This document shows positions 8,737-17,457 of a stretch of 64,000 nucleotides of DNA, piece after piece. The translations under genes and the position numbers were made by a program. Position 1 is the stretch's first letter, and every line of letters starts with the position of its first letter. Source of the DNA: DMER64 sp041652255 (GTDB taxonomy: Bacteria; Bacteroidota; Bacteroidia; Bacteroidales; UBA932); NCBI GenBank assembly GCA_041652255.1, contig JBAZHT010000002.1, positions 23,609 to 87,608 on the forward strand, written 5' to 3'. The notes under the pieces were generated by a model. The model worked only from the letters and a program-made list of their open reading frames with translations, had not been told where the DNA came from and searched no databases.

Positions 8737-10191
8737 TTATTTTACGGGGGCATTTTTAAGTGTTTCCACCAGCAAATCCCAGAATTTCTGTACAGTAGGA
8801 ATCAGACATCGTTCATCGGGTGAATGGGGAGAGCGGAGTGTGGGTCCGAATGAGATCATGTCCCAATGGGGATAAGTACCTCCCAGTATGCCGCATTCCA
8901 GCCCTGCATGAATGGCTTTTACCTTTGCCTCCTGACCGAACATACTTTTGTAGGTGTCAAGCATAACCTGCAATATGGGGGAATCCATGTTGGGTTTCCA
9001 CCCCGGGTAAGAACCTGAAAAAGTGGCGCGTGCTCCAATATTGGTAAAGGAACAGGCCAATGCCGTTCCCATATCTTCTTTAGCCGTGTCTACTAAACTG
9101 CGGATCAGACAATGTACGGCTATATGTCCTTCTTTCGCTTTAAAAATTGCCATGTTGGAAGATGTTTCCACCAATCCGGGCATAGAGTTACTCATGGCCC
9201 ATACTCCGTTGGGGGCTGCATACACGGCACGAATAGTCTTTAAGGCTACGTCCCGTGGAACAATTTCAGTAGGTGTGTCACAGGCTGCCAGGGTGACTTT
9301 CAGACCGGGATCCACCAGTTTTAATTCCGTTGCTATGATGTCGGCCATTTCGTCTGTAAGTAACTTAACCCGGTCTTTGTTTGCCGGATCGTAACAAATG
9401 ACTGCATCTGCTTCCCTGGGTATGGCATTACGCAGATTTCCCCCTTCAACAGAAGTAATGACAATACCTGATTTTTCCATTAAATGGTAAAGAATGCGAA
9501 CCATGATCTTGTTGGCATTCCCGCGGCCCAGAATGATATCCATTCCGGAATGTCCTCCTTTCAGTCCTGTAACATTAATGTGCGCTGCTTTCCAACCGGC
9601 GGGAACGGGTCCGGGTTTGTATTCCATTTCAAACGAGCCGTCTTCTCCTCCTGCACAACCCACGTACAGTTCCCCTTCATCTTCCGAATCCAGGTTCAGC
9701 AAAATATCGCCTTTGAGCACGCCGGGTTTAAGCCCTCTAGCACCTGTCATACCGGTTTCTTCGTCTGTTGTGATCAGCACCTCCACGGGACCATGTTCCA
9801 TATCACCGGCTTCCAGAACGGCCATTGCAGCAGCAACACCCATACCGTTATCGGCTCCCAGTGTAGTCCCTGTGGCATATACCCATTCCCCTTCTATGCG
9901 GGGAATAATGGGATCTTTTTCAAAATCATGCCGGGTGGCTTTATTTTTTTGAGGGACCATATCCATATGTGCCTGCAGAATGATTCCCTTGCGGTTTTCC
10001 ATTCCCTGAGTGGCCGGCTTACGGATAATGACATTCCCTATTTCGTCTACAATGGTTTCCAACCCTAGTTTTTTTCCGTATTCTGCCAGAAAAGCACGAA
10101 TCTTTTCCTCTTTTTTAGAAGGTCGCGGTATACGGGTCAATGAATAAAAATGTTTCCAGACTCTTTGTGGTTTGAGATCGATAATGTCCAT
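8737..10191 (-). CDS. pepD: Aminoacyl-histidine dipeptidase (M20 family)
   Basis: 484 residues, normal length for cytosolic Xaa-His dipeptidase. A zinc metallopeptidase cleaving dipeptides such as carnosine-like substrates. Visible motifs: LQAHMDMVPQ (first metal His), GTTLGADNGMGVA (bridging Asp), ITTDEETGMTGA (catalytic Glu pair), LNLDSEDEGEL, and the C-terminal SFGPTLRSPHSPDER with a metal His. It follows the DUF4831 gene by 10 bases on the same strand, in the order lpxL, DUF4831, pepD. Downstream comes the inverted repeat at the rpsF promoter, which may terminate it. Confidence 0.95.
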   Translation of the reverse strand: MDIIDLKPQRVWKHFYSLTRIPRPSKKEEKIRAFLAEYGKKLGLETIVDEIGNVIIRKPATQGMENRKGIILQAHMDMVPQKNKATRHDFEKDPIIPRIEGEWVYATGTTLGADNGMGVAAAMAVLEAGDMEHGPVEVLITTDEETGMTGARGLKPGVLKGDILLNLDSEDEGELYVGCAGGEDGSFEMEYKPGPVPAGWKAAHINVTGLKGGHSGMDIILGRGNANKIMVRILYHLMEKSGIVITSVEGGNLRNAIPREADAVICYDPANKDRVKLLTDEMADIIATELKLVDPGLKVTLAACDTPTEIVPRDVALKTIRAVYAAPNGVWAMSNSMPGLVETSSNMAIFKAKEGHIAVHCLIRSLVDTAKEDMGTALACSFTNIGARATFSGSYPGWKPNMDSPILQVMLDTYKSMFGQEAKVKAIHAGLECGILGGTYPHWDMISFGPTLRSPHSPDERCLIPTVQKFWDLLVETLKNAPVK

Positions 10192-10201
10192 AAAATATGT
10201 T

Positions 10202-11251
10202 TTAATTAATAATAAAATTCAATACAGGACCTTTCTGATAAACAGGGATCCGTGCCTGCAACAATTCTCTCTGACCGTCTGACAAACGTACCAGCGTGAT
10301 GACCGGTTGACGGTAAAAAAGCCTCGTTCCCGAACGCATCCTGGTTTCATCTGTAATTATCCCTGGGAACGGCTCCTCTCCCGTGACATCCATTTCCAGA
10401 ACAATGGGCCGTCCACCCACATTGTCTGCAGGCAATAATCCTTCTGTTTCAGAAAAACGGAATGCAACGTAACGGGTCCGCTCCAGATCGGGAAGCACAT
10501 CCGTTGAGATATGTGTTTTGCCGGTGGTTGTTTCTCCCAAAAAAAGCCTCAGGTATTCTTCTTCCATACGCCTCATTTCCTCAACGGCTGCACCCATGGC
10601 CTCTCCGCTGTATATGGCATCCGTATCACCGGTTATGATGGCATAGCGCATGTCCCGCAAACGGAATATTTTCCGTGCCGCTTCCTCGGCTCTCTGTTCC
10701 AACGTTTTCTCTACCAATTGTGTTTGTTGAACGGGTATGGCATACACTTCCCGACCTTCTACCTGCGACCGGTACAAAGTTGTGCGTTCTTCCTTCAGGT
10801 TTTCAATGATCCCGGCATCTGATACATCTTCAGGTCCGTCCGGGGCAGGAAATCTCCATTTGGTTTCTTTGGCCCGATAAGCATCGGAAAGCAGGACAAG
10901 CCCCTGGGAGGTCAGCTGTAAAAACCAGGGTTCCGGATTCTCTTTGGTCATTTGCGCCATATAAAGCTGATGCGGATCGGTTTCCAGCATAGGAGTCATT
11001 TCAATGCGCGACAGCTCGTAGGTAGTCGTCCTGTTCTGCCCGGCATCTATTCCCAGGAATTTCCTGGCATAACGGGCATAGGGGCCGGGAACAAACTGTG
11101 TATAGTGTGCTTCAGCCACTATTCTTATACATGTCCTGGGAAGACTGTAAACAACAGCCCCCTGGGGTATCTGTTGCCCTTCCGGCACCGGCTGTCCCTG
11201 GATGGGTATCCATAGACTTAATGCCAGTAATAAGATCATCAGTTTTTTCAT
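10202..11251 (-). CDS. DUF4831 family secreted protein
   Basis: 349 residues with a signal peptide (MKKLMILLLALSLWIPIQG, then QPVPEG). The body matches my recollection of DUF4831 proteins of Bacteroidales: GAVVYSLPRTCIRI, YARYARKFLG, then a segment with IFRLRDMRYAIITGDTDAIY and the C-terminal GRPIVLEMDV and LFYRQPVI strands. The function is unknown. It lies between lpxL (29 bases upstream) and pepD (10 bases downstream) on the same strand. No lipobox, so the mature protein is probably periplasmic. Confidence 0.8.
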   Translation of the reverse strand: MKKLMILLLALSLWIPIQGQPVPEGQQIPQGAVVYSLPRTCIRIVAEAHYTQFVPGPYARYARKFLGIDAGQNRTTTYELSRIEMTPMLETDPHQLYMAQMTKENPEPWFLQLTSQGLVLLSDAYRAKETKWRFPAPDGPEDVSDAGIIENLKEERTTLYRSQVEGREVYAIPVQQTQLVEKTLEQRAEEAARKIFRLRDMRYAIITGDTDAIYSGEAMGAAVEEMRRMEEEYLRLFLGETTTGKTHISTDVLPDLERTRYVAFRFSETEGLLPADNVGGRPIVLEMDVTGEEPFPGIITDETRMRSGTRLFYRQPVITLVRLSDGQRELLQARIPVYQKGPVLNFIIN

Positions 11252-11280
11252 ATCCTAATTTTTTAAGTCTAGTGCAAATA

Positions 11281-12198
11281 TCAAGCCCTTGATGAAGGAA
11301 CCCTTTTCCATCGTTTGTGACTCCATAGCCACAGGTGAGGGGTTCGTTCAATATCCTTTTCCAGTAATCCGGCAAATTTCTTACTAATCTCCCCTTCTTC
11401 CGTTTCAGCCGCATTTTCCGTGATAAGCGAAAACTGTATGGAATACCGGCCTTTCCCGGTTTGCTTCAAGACCCCGTATACTACGGCAAAACCAAATTTT
11501 CGTGCCAGAGCCTCAGGACCTTCAATCATAAGAGTTGGCTGATTCAAAAACATTCCGGAAACACTTTTTCCGGTAGGGCCGGGACACTGATCAGAGATCA
11601 TGGCATATATTCCCGGGACTTCCCGGTGACTAGCCATATAGCGGGCTACTTTTCTGCTTTCCAGGATCTTCCAGCCCGTTTTATACCTGTTGCGCAGGGT
11701 GTACATCAATCTGTCAAACAAGGGAGAATTAACTCGCTGGTAAACCATATGAAGCTGTCGTACATCATACCCGCATACGGTTTTCTGCTCCGGACAGCTG
11801 CAAGCCCTTAAAAACTCCCAGTTTCCCATGTGAGGAAGCATGACCACAACGCTTTTTTCTTTTTCCCGCAGGCTTTCCAATACCCGGCAGTTTTTAATGG
11901 AAAAACGCTTCATCACGCTTTTTCCCGACGCGGTAAACAGCCAGATGGACTCGGCAAACAACCTTCCCAGGTAACGGTAAAAATCCCTGACCATTCGTTG
12001 TATTTCCCCGTAGGATTTGTCAGGAAAAGAACGGGCCATATTTATTGTCACGACCGTTTTGCGATAACCTGCTATACTCAACGGCAATACCACAAAAATG
12101 AACGAAAGGCCGTACAAAAGGGGCAGGGGTAACAAACTGAACAGGCAGATGATCGTGTAAACGACTAAAAAACAAATCCGCGAAAATATGGCCTTCAT
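11281..12198 (-). CDS. lpxL: Lipid A biosynthesis lauroyl/myristoyl acyltransferase family protein
   Basis: 305 residues. An N-terminal membrane anchor (about residues 5-40) is followed by the HtrB/LpxL acyltransferase fold. The catalytic HX4E motif is visible as PHMGNWEF, with YQRVNSPLFDRLM and the C-terminal HLWLWSHKRWKRVP typical of the family. It adds a secondary acyl chain to lipid A on the inner face of the inner membrane. First gene of a minus-strand unit with DUF4831 and pepD, divergent from the peptide transporter gene. A TAACTTTG box sits only 7 bases before the ATG. Which acyl chain it transfers cannot be told. Confidence 0.9.
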   Translation of the reverse strand: MKAIFSRICFLVVYTIICLFSLLPLPLLYGLSFIFVVLPLSIAGYRKTVVTINMARSFPDKSYGEIQRMVRDFYRYLGRLFAESIWLFTASGKSVMKRFSIKNCRVLESLREKEKSVVVMLPHMGNWEFLRACSCPEQKTVCGYDVRQLHMVYQRVNSPLFDRLMYTLRNRYKTGWKILESRKVARYMASHREVPGIYAMISDQCPGPTGKSVSGMFLNQPTLMIEGPEALARKFGFAVVYGVLKQTGKGRYSIQFSLITENAAETEEGEISKKFAGLLEKDIERTPHLWLWSHKRWKRVPSSRA

Positions 12199-12205
12199 AA
12201 GCGAA

Positions 12206-12213
12206 CAAAGTTA
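12206..12213 (-). promoter_or_regulatory. Promoter -7 box of lpxL
   Basis: TAACTTTG on the minus strand, ending 7 bases before the lpxL ATG; it implies a very short or absent 5' leader. Confidence 0.55.
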
Positions 12214-12225
12214 CCAAATTTATTG

Positions 12226-12233
12226 TATTTTTG
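12226..12233 (+). promoter_or_regulatory. Promoter -7 box of the POT transporter gene
   Basis: TATTTTTG (followed by C) on the plus strand, 31 bases before the ATG at 12265, back to back with the lpxL box. Confidence 0.5.
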
Positions 12234-12264
12234 CCGGGTATAAACCAAAAAAATATAACCACTT

Positions 12265-13803
12265 ATGTTCAAAGGACAACCCAAAGGATTGATTGCCGCT
12301 GCACTCGCCAATATGGGCGAACGCTTCGGTTTTTATACCATGATGGCAATCCTGTCTCTGTTTATATCGGCAAAATTCGGCCTGAATGAAACAACGACCG
12401 GAGTTATTTACGCCATTTTTTATGCCCTTATCTATGTGTTGGCACTGGTAGGAGGTATTATTGCCGATAGAACAAAAAATTACAAGGGAACCATTCTTAC
12501 AGGTATTGTCATGATGGCTGTAGGATATCTGATCGTTGGGTTTCCCACACCGACACCTGTCCCAAACCTGGCACTTTACCTGACCATTACCTGTATTGGT
12601 CTGTTTACCATCGCTTTCGGAAACGGTTTGTTCAAAGGGAATCTGCAGGCCGTAGTGGGACAAATGTATGATAATCCCAAGTACTCCGAAAAACGCGACA
12701 CCGGATTCCAGCTCTTCTACATGTTCATCAACATCGGAGCCATTTTTGCCCCGTTCTTTGCCATCGCCGTAAGAAACTGGTGGCTGCAATCACACAACCT
12801 GGTATACAATGCCGAATTACCCGCCCTGTGCCATCAATTCCGTGCAGGTGGAATGACCGGTGAGGCTTTGGAGAAATTCTCCCTTACCGCTGCCGAGGCC
12901 AATCAGGGTCCTATTACCGATCTGGCTGCATTTGCCGACAGGTACCTGGATGTATTTAGTACCGGTTTCCATTATGCGTTCTTCGTTGCCATTATAGCTA
13001 TGGCCATTTCGCTGGTTATTTTTCTTGCAACCAGGAACAGGTTGCCGGACGTCAAGAAAGAGGGCATTGCTACCGATGACAATCCTGCTCCCAAGGTCAC
13101 CAAAATGGACGTTGCCGAGGTTAAACGCCGCCTGTTGGCTTTGTTTGCCGTCTTCGGAGTCGTGATCTTTTTCTGGTTCTCTTTTCACCAGAACGGCCTT
13201 TCGCTGACATTCTTTGCCAGGGACTATACAGATCTGAGCATGATCGATATTGATCTTGGATTTACGCGCATTGTAGGTGCAGAAATGTTCCAGTCCGTTA
13301 ATCCTTTGTTTGTTGTATTACTGACCTTTTTGATTGTACCGTTCTTCTCCTGGCTGAACAAAAAAGGAATAGAACCCTCAACCCCTAAAAAGATCGCCAT
13401 CGGTATGGGAATTGCTGCAGCCGCATACATGATCATGACCATTGCTTCCGTCAACCTTCCGCTTTTAAGTGACGTAAAAGCAGCCGGAGGGCTGGAGCAA
13501 TCCGCCAAAGTAGGGCCCTTCATCCTTATATCCACGTATTTTGTGTTGACCGTCGCCGAGTTGTTTATCAGCCCGCTCGGTCTTTCGTTTGTGTCCAAGG
13601 TTGCCCCGCCACATATGCAGGGATTGATGCAGGGAGGATGGCTTGCGGCCACTGCTGTCGGGAACCAGTTGTTGTTTATTGGAGGTTTGATGTATTCCCA
13701 TATTCCTTTATGGGCAACCTGGACCGTATTTGTCGTAGTATGTCTCATATCTATGATTACTATGCTGTCTATGGTTAAATGGTTGGAACGGGTAGCAAAA
13801 TAG
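12265..13803 (+). CDS. POT/PTR family proton-dependent oligopeptide transporter
   Basis: 512 residues with about 14 hydrophobic segments. The N-terminal NMGERFGFYTMMAIL carries the ExxERFxxY-type proton-coupling motif of the POT family (here GERFGFY). The FKGNLQAVVGQMYD and GFQLFYMFINIGA segments match the family's helices 4-5. It imports di- or tripeptides with protons across the inner membrane. Divergent from lpxL. The 3' end overlaps the start of the EamA gene by 25 bases, so the two are likely co-transcribed. Stop codon is TAG. Confidence 0.93.
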   Translation: MFKGQPKGLIAAALANMGERFGFYTMMAILSLFISAKFGLNETTTGVIYAIFYALIYVLALVGGIIADRTKNYKGTILTGIVMMAVGYLIVGFPTPTPVPNLALYLTITCIGLFTIAFGNGLFKGNLQAVVGQMYDNPKYSEKRDTGFQLFYMFINIGAIFAPFFAIAVRNWWLQSHNLVYNAELPALCHQFRAGGMTGEALEKFSLTAAEANQGPITDLAAFADRYLDVFSTGFHYAFFVAIIAMAISLVIFLATRNRLPDVKKEGIATDDNPAPKVTKMDVAEVKRRLLALFAVFGVVIFFWFSFHQNGLSLTFFARDYTDLSMIDIDLGFTRIVGAEMFQSVNPLFVVLLTFLIVPFFSWLNKKGIEPSTPKKIAIGMGIAAAAYMIMTIASVNLPLLSDVKAAGGLEQSAKVGPFILISTYFVLTVAELFISPLGLSFVSKVAPPHMQGLMQGGWLAATAVGNQLLFIGGLMYSHIPLWATWTVFVVVCLISMITMLSMVKWLERVAK

Positions 13804-14756
13804 CAGATAAATTACGCAGGTCAGCCGGCTTTTATGCCGCCATTGCCATAGCATGCTGGGCTACCGTAGCCACCGCTTTCAAATGGGCGCTTGCCGATCT
13901 GACACCTGCCGTATTGCTTTTCATTGCCACCACATCGGCTATCGCCATGTTATTCCTGCTTCTGATGGCAGCGGGAAAACGTGGCGATCTTTTTTCCATT
14001 CCGCTGAAAACCCTGCCAAGAGCAGCCCTGTTGGGTTTTATCAATCCTTTTCTCTACTACCTGATCCTGTTCAAAGCCTATAGCATGTTGCCTGCACAGG
14101 TGGCACAGGCACTCAACATGATCTGGCCCCTTGTGTTGGTTTTACTGTCCATACCCGTTCTGGGACAAAAAATCGGATGGATGGGTATTCTGGCTATGTT
14201 TGTCAGTTTTGCCGGAGCTTTGTTTATAGCCATACAGGGTGATCCGCTGGCGTTGTTCCGGGAAGGCCTGCATATTAAAAATCCCTGGGGTGTCGTTCTG
14301 GCTATGGGTAGTGCCTTTCTGTGGGCTGTGTATTTTCTGTTCAACATGAAAAACAAATTGCCGGATGACATATCTCTTTTTCTAAACTTTCTTTTCGCCT
14401 GGGTATATTTGGTTTTGTTCTTACTCGTAAAACACCTGGCCGGAGCGGAGGATTCAGAGTTGATTCCCCCGGGGGTTTCTCTTCGCAGTATATTATCCGG
14501 CGTTTATATCGGGATCTTTGAAATGGCAGTCCCTTTTATTATATGGCTCAAAGCCCTGAAATTAGCCAGAAACACTGCTGTAGTCAGTTCCCTGATCTAC
14601 ATATTCCCGTTTTTGTCGCTGATCCTGATTCATTACATATTGGGCGAACCGGTGTTCCCCTCCACGGTAACGGGCCTGGTCCTTATTGTGGGAGGCATAT
14701 TGTTGTCCCGTTTTTCCCCGGCCAAAAAAGCTCCTGAAAAAAACGTCTCTTTTTGA
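13779..14756 (+). CDS. EamA/DMT family transporter
   Basis: 325 residues with ten predicted membrane helices in two EamA repeats: about residues 17-145, starting GFYAAIAIACWATVATAFKW, and about 165-310, with NPWGVVLAMGSAFLWAVYF and a final LVLIVGGILLSRF. A drug/metabolite exporter of the inner membrane; the substrate is unknown. The chosen ATG lies inside the end of the POT gene (25-base overlap). The following ABC gene starts one base after its stop. Confidence 0.9.
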   Translation: MVGTGSKIADKLRRSAGFYAAIAIACWATVATAFKWALADLTPAVLLFIATTSAIAMLFLLLMAAGKRGDLFSIPLKTLPRAALLGFINPFLYYLILFKAYSMLPAQVAQALNMIWPLVLVLLSIPVLGQKIGWMGILAMFVSFAGALFIAIQGDPLALFREGLHIKNPWGVVLAMGSAFLWAVYFLFNMKNKLPDDISLFLNFLFAWVYLVLFLLVKHLAGAEDSELIPPGVSLRSILSGVYIGIFEMAVPFIIWLKALKLARNTAVVSSLIYIFPFLSLILIHYILGEPVFPSTVTGLVLIVGGILLSRFSPAKKAPEKNVSF

Positions 14757-14757
14757 A

Positions 14758-16248
14758 ATGAAAAACCGGTTACGTTGTATTATAATAATTGCATGCCTGA
14801 TTTTTGTGTCGCTCACATCTATATCACTTTACGGTCAAAAACCACTGCGTTCCCTGGAAGATCTGAACCATAAAGATATTCGCATTGGCGTATTGATCGC
14901 TACGTGGCAGGAAAATTATGCCCGCGAACATTTTCCCCAAGCCCGGATCATTCCCCTGACTAACACAACAGACCTGATTGCTTTGTTAAGGAACCGTGAT
15001 TGTGATGTGGTGTTTCTGGCACGTCCTGTATGCCTTTATATTCTGGAAGAATCACCCGATCTGGCTTTTTTAAGTGAACAAGCCGCCTCCACATCTGTAT
15101 CTGTGGGATTTAGCCCGGAAGACACCCTGTTGCGTCCAAAATTCAATCAATTTCTAAAAGAACTCATCCAAAACGGAATACATACACAAATGGTGGACCG
15201 GTGGCTGGAAAGAACCGACGGGACCATGCCGGATTTCCCGGAATCCAATAAAATCAACGAAATAATAAGAATTGGCACAACATGTATGGATGTGCCGTTT
15301 ACTTTTTACCAGGATAACCACCCTGCCGGATTTGATGTTGAAATGGCCCGGCGATTTGCCGCACGGATGAACAAAAAACCCGAATTTGTCATTTCCGATT
15401 TCAGCGGGATGCTGGCCGGAATGTCTGCCGGGAAAATCGATATGATGATCAATTATATTATGGTCACCGAAGAAAGAAGCAAAAAATTTTCTTTCTCGGA
15501 CTCGTACCTGACCACATGGTCGTCAATGATCACCCTGCAAACCCGTATCCAAGACACAGTTAAAGCGGAAAAATCACGGCAGAACATCGGACAGCGTTTT
15601 TACAACAACCTGATCAGGGATAAGCGGTATATGCTTTTGTTGGATGGGCTTTTGATCACCTTGCTGACAGCATTGCTTTCCGCCCTGGGAGGCACACTAA
15701 CAGGCGGTTTAATTTGTTTTATGCGCATGAGCCGGTGGAGAGCAGTCTATCTTTTAGCACGTATATACATTGCCTTCTTCAGGGGTATTCCACAGGTAGT
15801 CATGCTGATGCTTATGTATTATGTGGTTTTTGCTTCTACCGGCATGAACGGGGTAAGTGTGTCTGTAATCACTTTTTCCCTGATCTTTGGAGCCTATGTA
15901 TCGGAAATGTTTCGCTCTTCCATTCAATCGGTACCTAAAGGGCAGTCGGAAGCCGGAATTGCCCTGGGTTTCTCCCGCATACACACTTTTGTTTACATTG
16001 TCCTTCCCCAGGCAATACGACGGGTTTATCCTGTTTTTAAAGGCGAACTAATTGCTCTGACCAAACTCACTTCCATTGTAGGATATATTGCCGTACAAGA
16101 CCTTACAAAAGCCAGCGATCTTATCCGGAGCCGTACATTTGATGCATTCTTCCCCTTGATAGTGATCTCTGTAATTTATTTTGTTCTGGCCTGGGGACTT
16201 GCCCGTTTACTGGAAACCGCATTGCCCACGAACATAAGACAAGCCTGA
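14758..16248 (+). CDS. Polar amino acid ABC transporter: substrate-binding domain fused to permease
   Basis: 496 residues from the ATG one base after the EamA stop; a longer in-frame start lies inside EamA and before the signal peptide. Signal peptide about 1-26. Residues 30-150 resemble the second lobe and closing helices of a type 3 solute-binding protein (IRIGVLIATWQENYA, then DCDVVFLARPVCLYIL). Residues 168-262 resemble the first lobe (IRIGTTCMDVPFTFY, GFDVEMARRFAARM, FSFSDSY). Residues 285-496 are a HisM/GlnP permease with the EAA-like loop GQSEAGIALGFS. The lobe order is therefore permuted relative to a free binding protein. No ATPase gene is adjacent. The 3' end overlaps the U32 pseudogene on the other strand by 73 bases. 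Confidence 0.85.
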   Translation: MKNRLRCIIIIACLIFVSLTSISLYGQKPLRSLEDLNHKDIRIGVLIATWQENYAREHFPQARIIPLTNTTDLIALLRNRDCDVVFLARPVCLYILEESPDLAFLSEQAASTSVSVGFSPEDTLLRPKFNQFLKELIQNGIHTQMVDRWLERTDGTMPDFPESNKINEIIRIGTTCMDVPFTFYQDNHPAGFDVEMARRFAARMNKKPEFVISDFSGMLAGMSAGKIDMMINYIMVTEERSKKFSFSDSYLTTWSSMITLQTRIQDTVKAEKSRQNIGQRFYNNLIRDKRYMLLLDGLLITLLTALLSALGGTLTGGLICFMRMSRWRAVYLLARIYIAFFRGIPQVVMLMLMYYVVFASTGMNGVSVSVITFSLIFGAYVSEMFRSSIQSVPKGQSEAGIALGFSRIHTFVYIVLPQAIRRVYPVFKGELIALTKLTSIVGYIAVQDLTKASDLIRSRTFDAFFPLIVISVIYFVLAWGLARLLETALPTNIRQA

Positions 16249-17422
16249 CAATCAAAATAAACCGGGAATTTTTTCTTTCCTCTCACTAAATACAAGGGTT
16301 CCGGCGAACAATAGCCCAAAGCCTGTTTCAGACAGTAACGGCAAGTCATCAGCGGGGTGTCTTCAGATAACGGAGTGGCTGCCGTAATAAATTTTTTTCC
16401 GGGATAATCATTTTCCAGGATATTCAGCGGATCTTCCTCGGAAAGATCTTTTGTTCCGGTTATTCTGCCGGTCATTAGATCCTGCCGGGATCTTTCTTCC
16501 AAAAGCGTAAGGGCATGACGTCTTGCCGCAGCTATGGCTGATGCAGGGATAAAGCAGGAAAAACCGGTGAAAGTCCCGTCCTCAAGTGTAAAGCAAAGTC
16601 CGTCACCTGTGCGGATCCGGGAATCGATCTAAAACCCGTCCCTGAAAACACGAACGGGTTTGCCCAACAATTCTCCCGTTGATTTGGGCGTATTCCACTG
16701 ATGGACATCTTCCGTGAAACGTCTGTTGACGGGAAGGTATTCGGTTCGGTCCCTGTGGAATGTTTTCCGGGAATCAGGCGTAAAGAAAAAGGTACACGAA
16801 CCCAGGGACGTTTTTTGCCCTCCCAGTGCATCCAGCAGTCGGCGATAATAAGCCGTTATGTTTTTGACGTAATCCACCCCTTTCAGCCGGCCCTCAATTT
16901 TCAACGAATTCATCCCCATATCCAATAATTGGGGTAAGACGGCGGAACGGTCCATATCTTTGAGAGACAACAGGTGTTTGTTCCTGATTAGCACGTTCCC
17001 CTAAGCATCTTCCAAATCGTAAGACAAACGGCAATAATGCGCGCAATCTCCCCTGTCAAAACCTTCTTTTTCAAGGAAAAGGATTTTTTCCAAAGTGGCA
17101 TTGTCCATTTGTGTACTGGCATGTATAGGAACCGGAGGCAGAACGTGTTGCTTTCTGAGGTACAACAACCTGATATCCTGAATAATAAGGGCATCTGAAA
17201 GTCATGGTCATACAACAATGTATTCAGGGTAATATAGACAGATGCACCGTAACGGTGGGCATATCTGACCGCCTTTCCCACATCTTCTATTGTATTCCCG
17301 GCAGAAGAACGTGCCCCAAAGCGGGCAGCCCCCATATAAACAGCATCCGCCCCGTGGTTGACGGCTTCAATGGCACACATCAGGTCTTTGGCCGGAGCCA
17401 GCAATTCTACCGTTTTTTTCAT
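16176..17422 (-). pseudogene. Decayed U32 family (collagenase-like) peptidase
   Basis: Remnant of a protein of roughly 600 residues. Codons 1-74 (17422-17201) are intact (KKTVELLAPAKDL; NHGADAVYMGAARFGAR). The next conserved segment, LIIQDI to IHASTQMDN, is in another frame after loss of about 15-20 residues. In that frame about 50 residues between FLEKEGF and RGDCAHYCRL are gone, including the region expected to hold the active site. A TAG stop follows (17001-17003), then LIRNKHLLSLKDM to WNTPKSTGE, a second TAG (16629-16631), GDGLCFTLEDG, and the C-terminal Cys-rich end (CRYCLKQALGYC; FDCQAC). The last 73 bases overlap the ABC gene. No intact product is possible. Confidence 0.9.
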
Positions 17423-17426
17423 GGTG

Positions 17427-17434
17427 CGAATTTA
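17427..17434 (-). promoter_or_regulatory. Promoter-like -7 box of the U32 pseudogene
   Basis: TAAATTCG on the minus strand (one mismatch to TAnnTTTG), 4 bases before the old start codon. Confidence 0.35.
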
Positions 17435-17445
17435 CTAAAAACACT

Positions 17446-17453
17446 TACATTTG
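17446..17453 (+). promoter_or_regulatory. Promoter -7 box of the GT2 gene
   Basis: TACATTTG followed by TCTT and the ATG at 17458: a 4-base gap, pointing to a leaderless transcript. Confidence 0.55.
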
Positions 17454-17457
17454 TCTT

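Noticed and set aside
16629..17003. Two in-frame TAG codons in the U32 gene as possible amber recoding
   Set aside because: TAG ends normal genes here (SurA-like lipoprotein, rpsF, POT transporter), and the U32 gene also has a frameshift and lacks its active-site region, so decay is the simpler reading.
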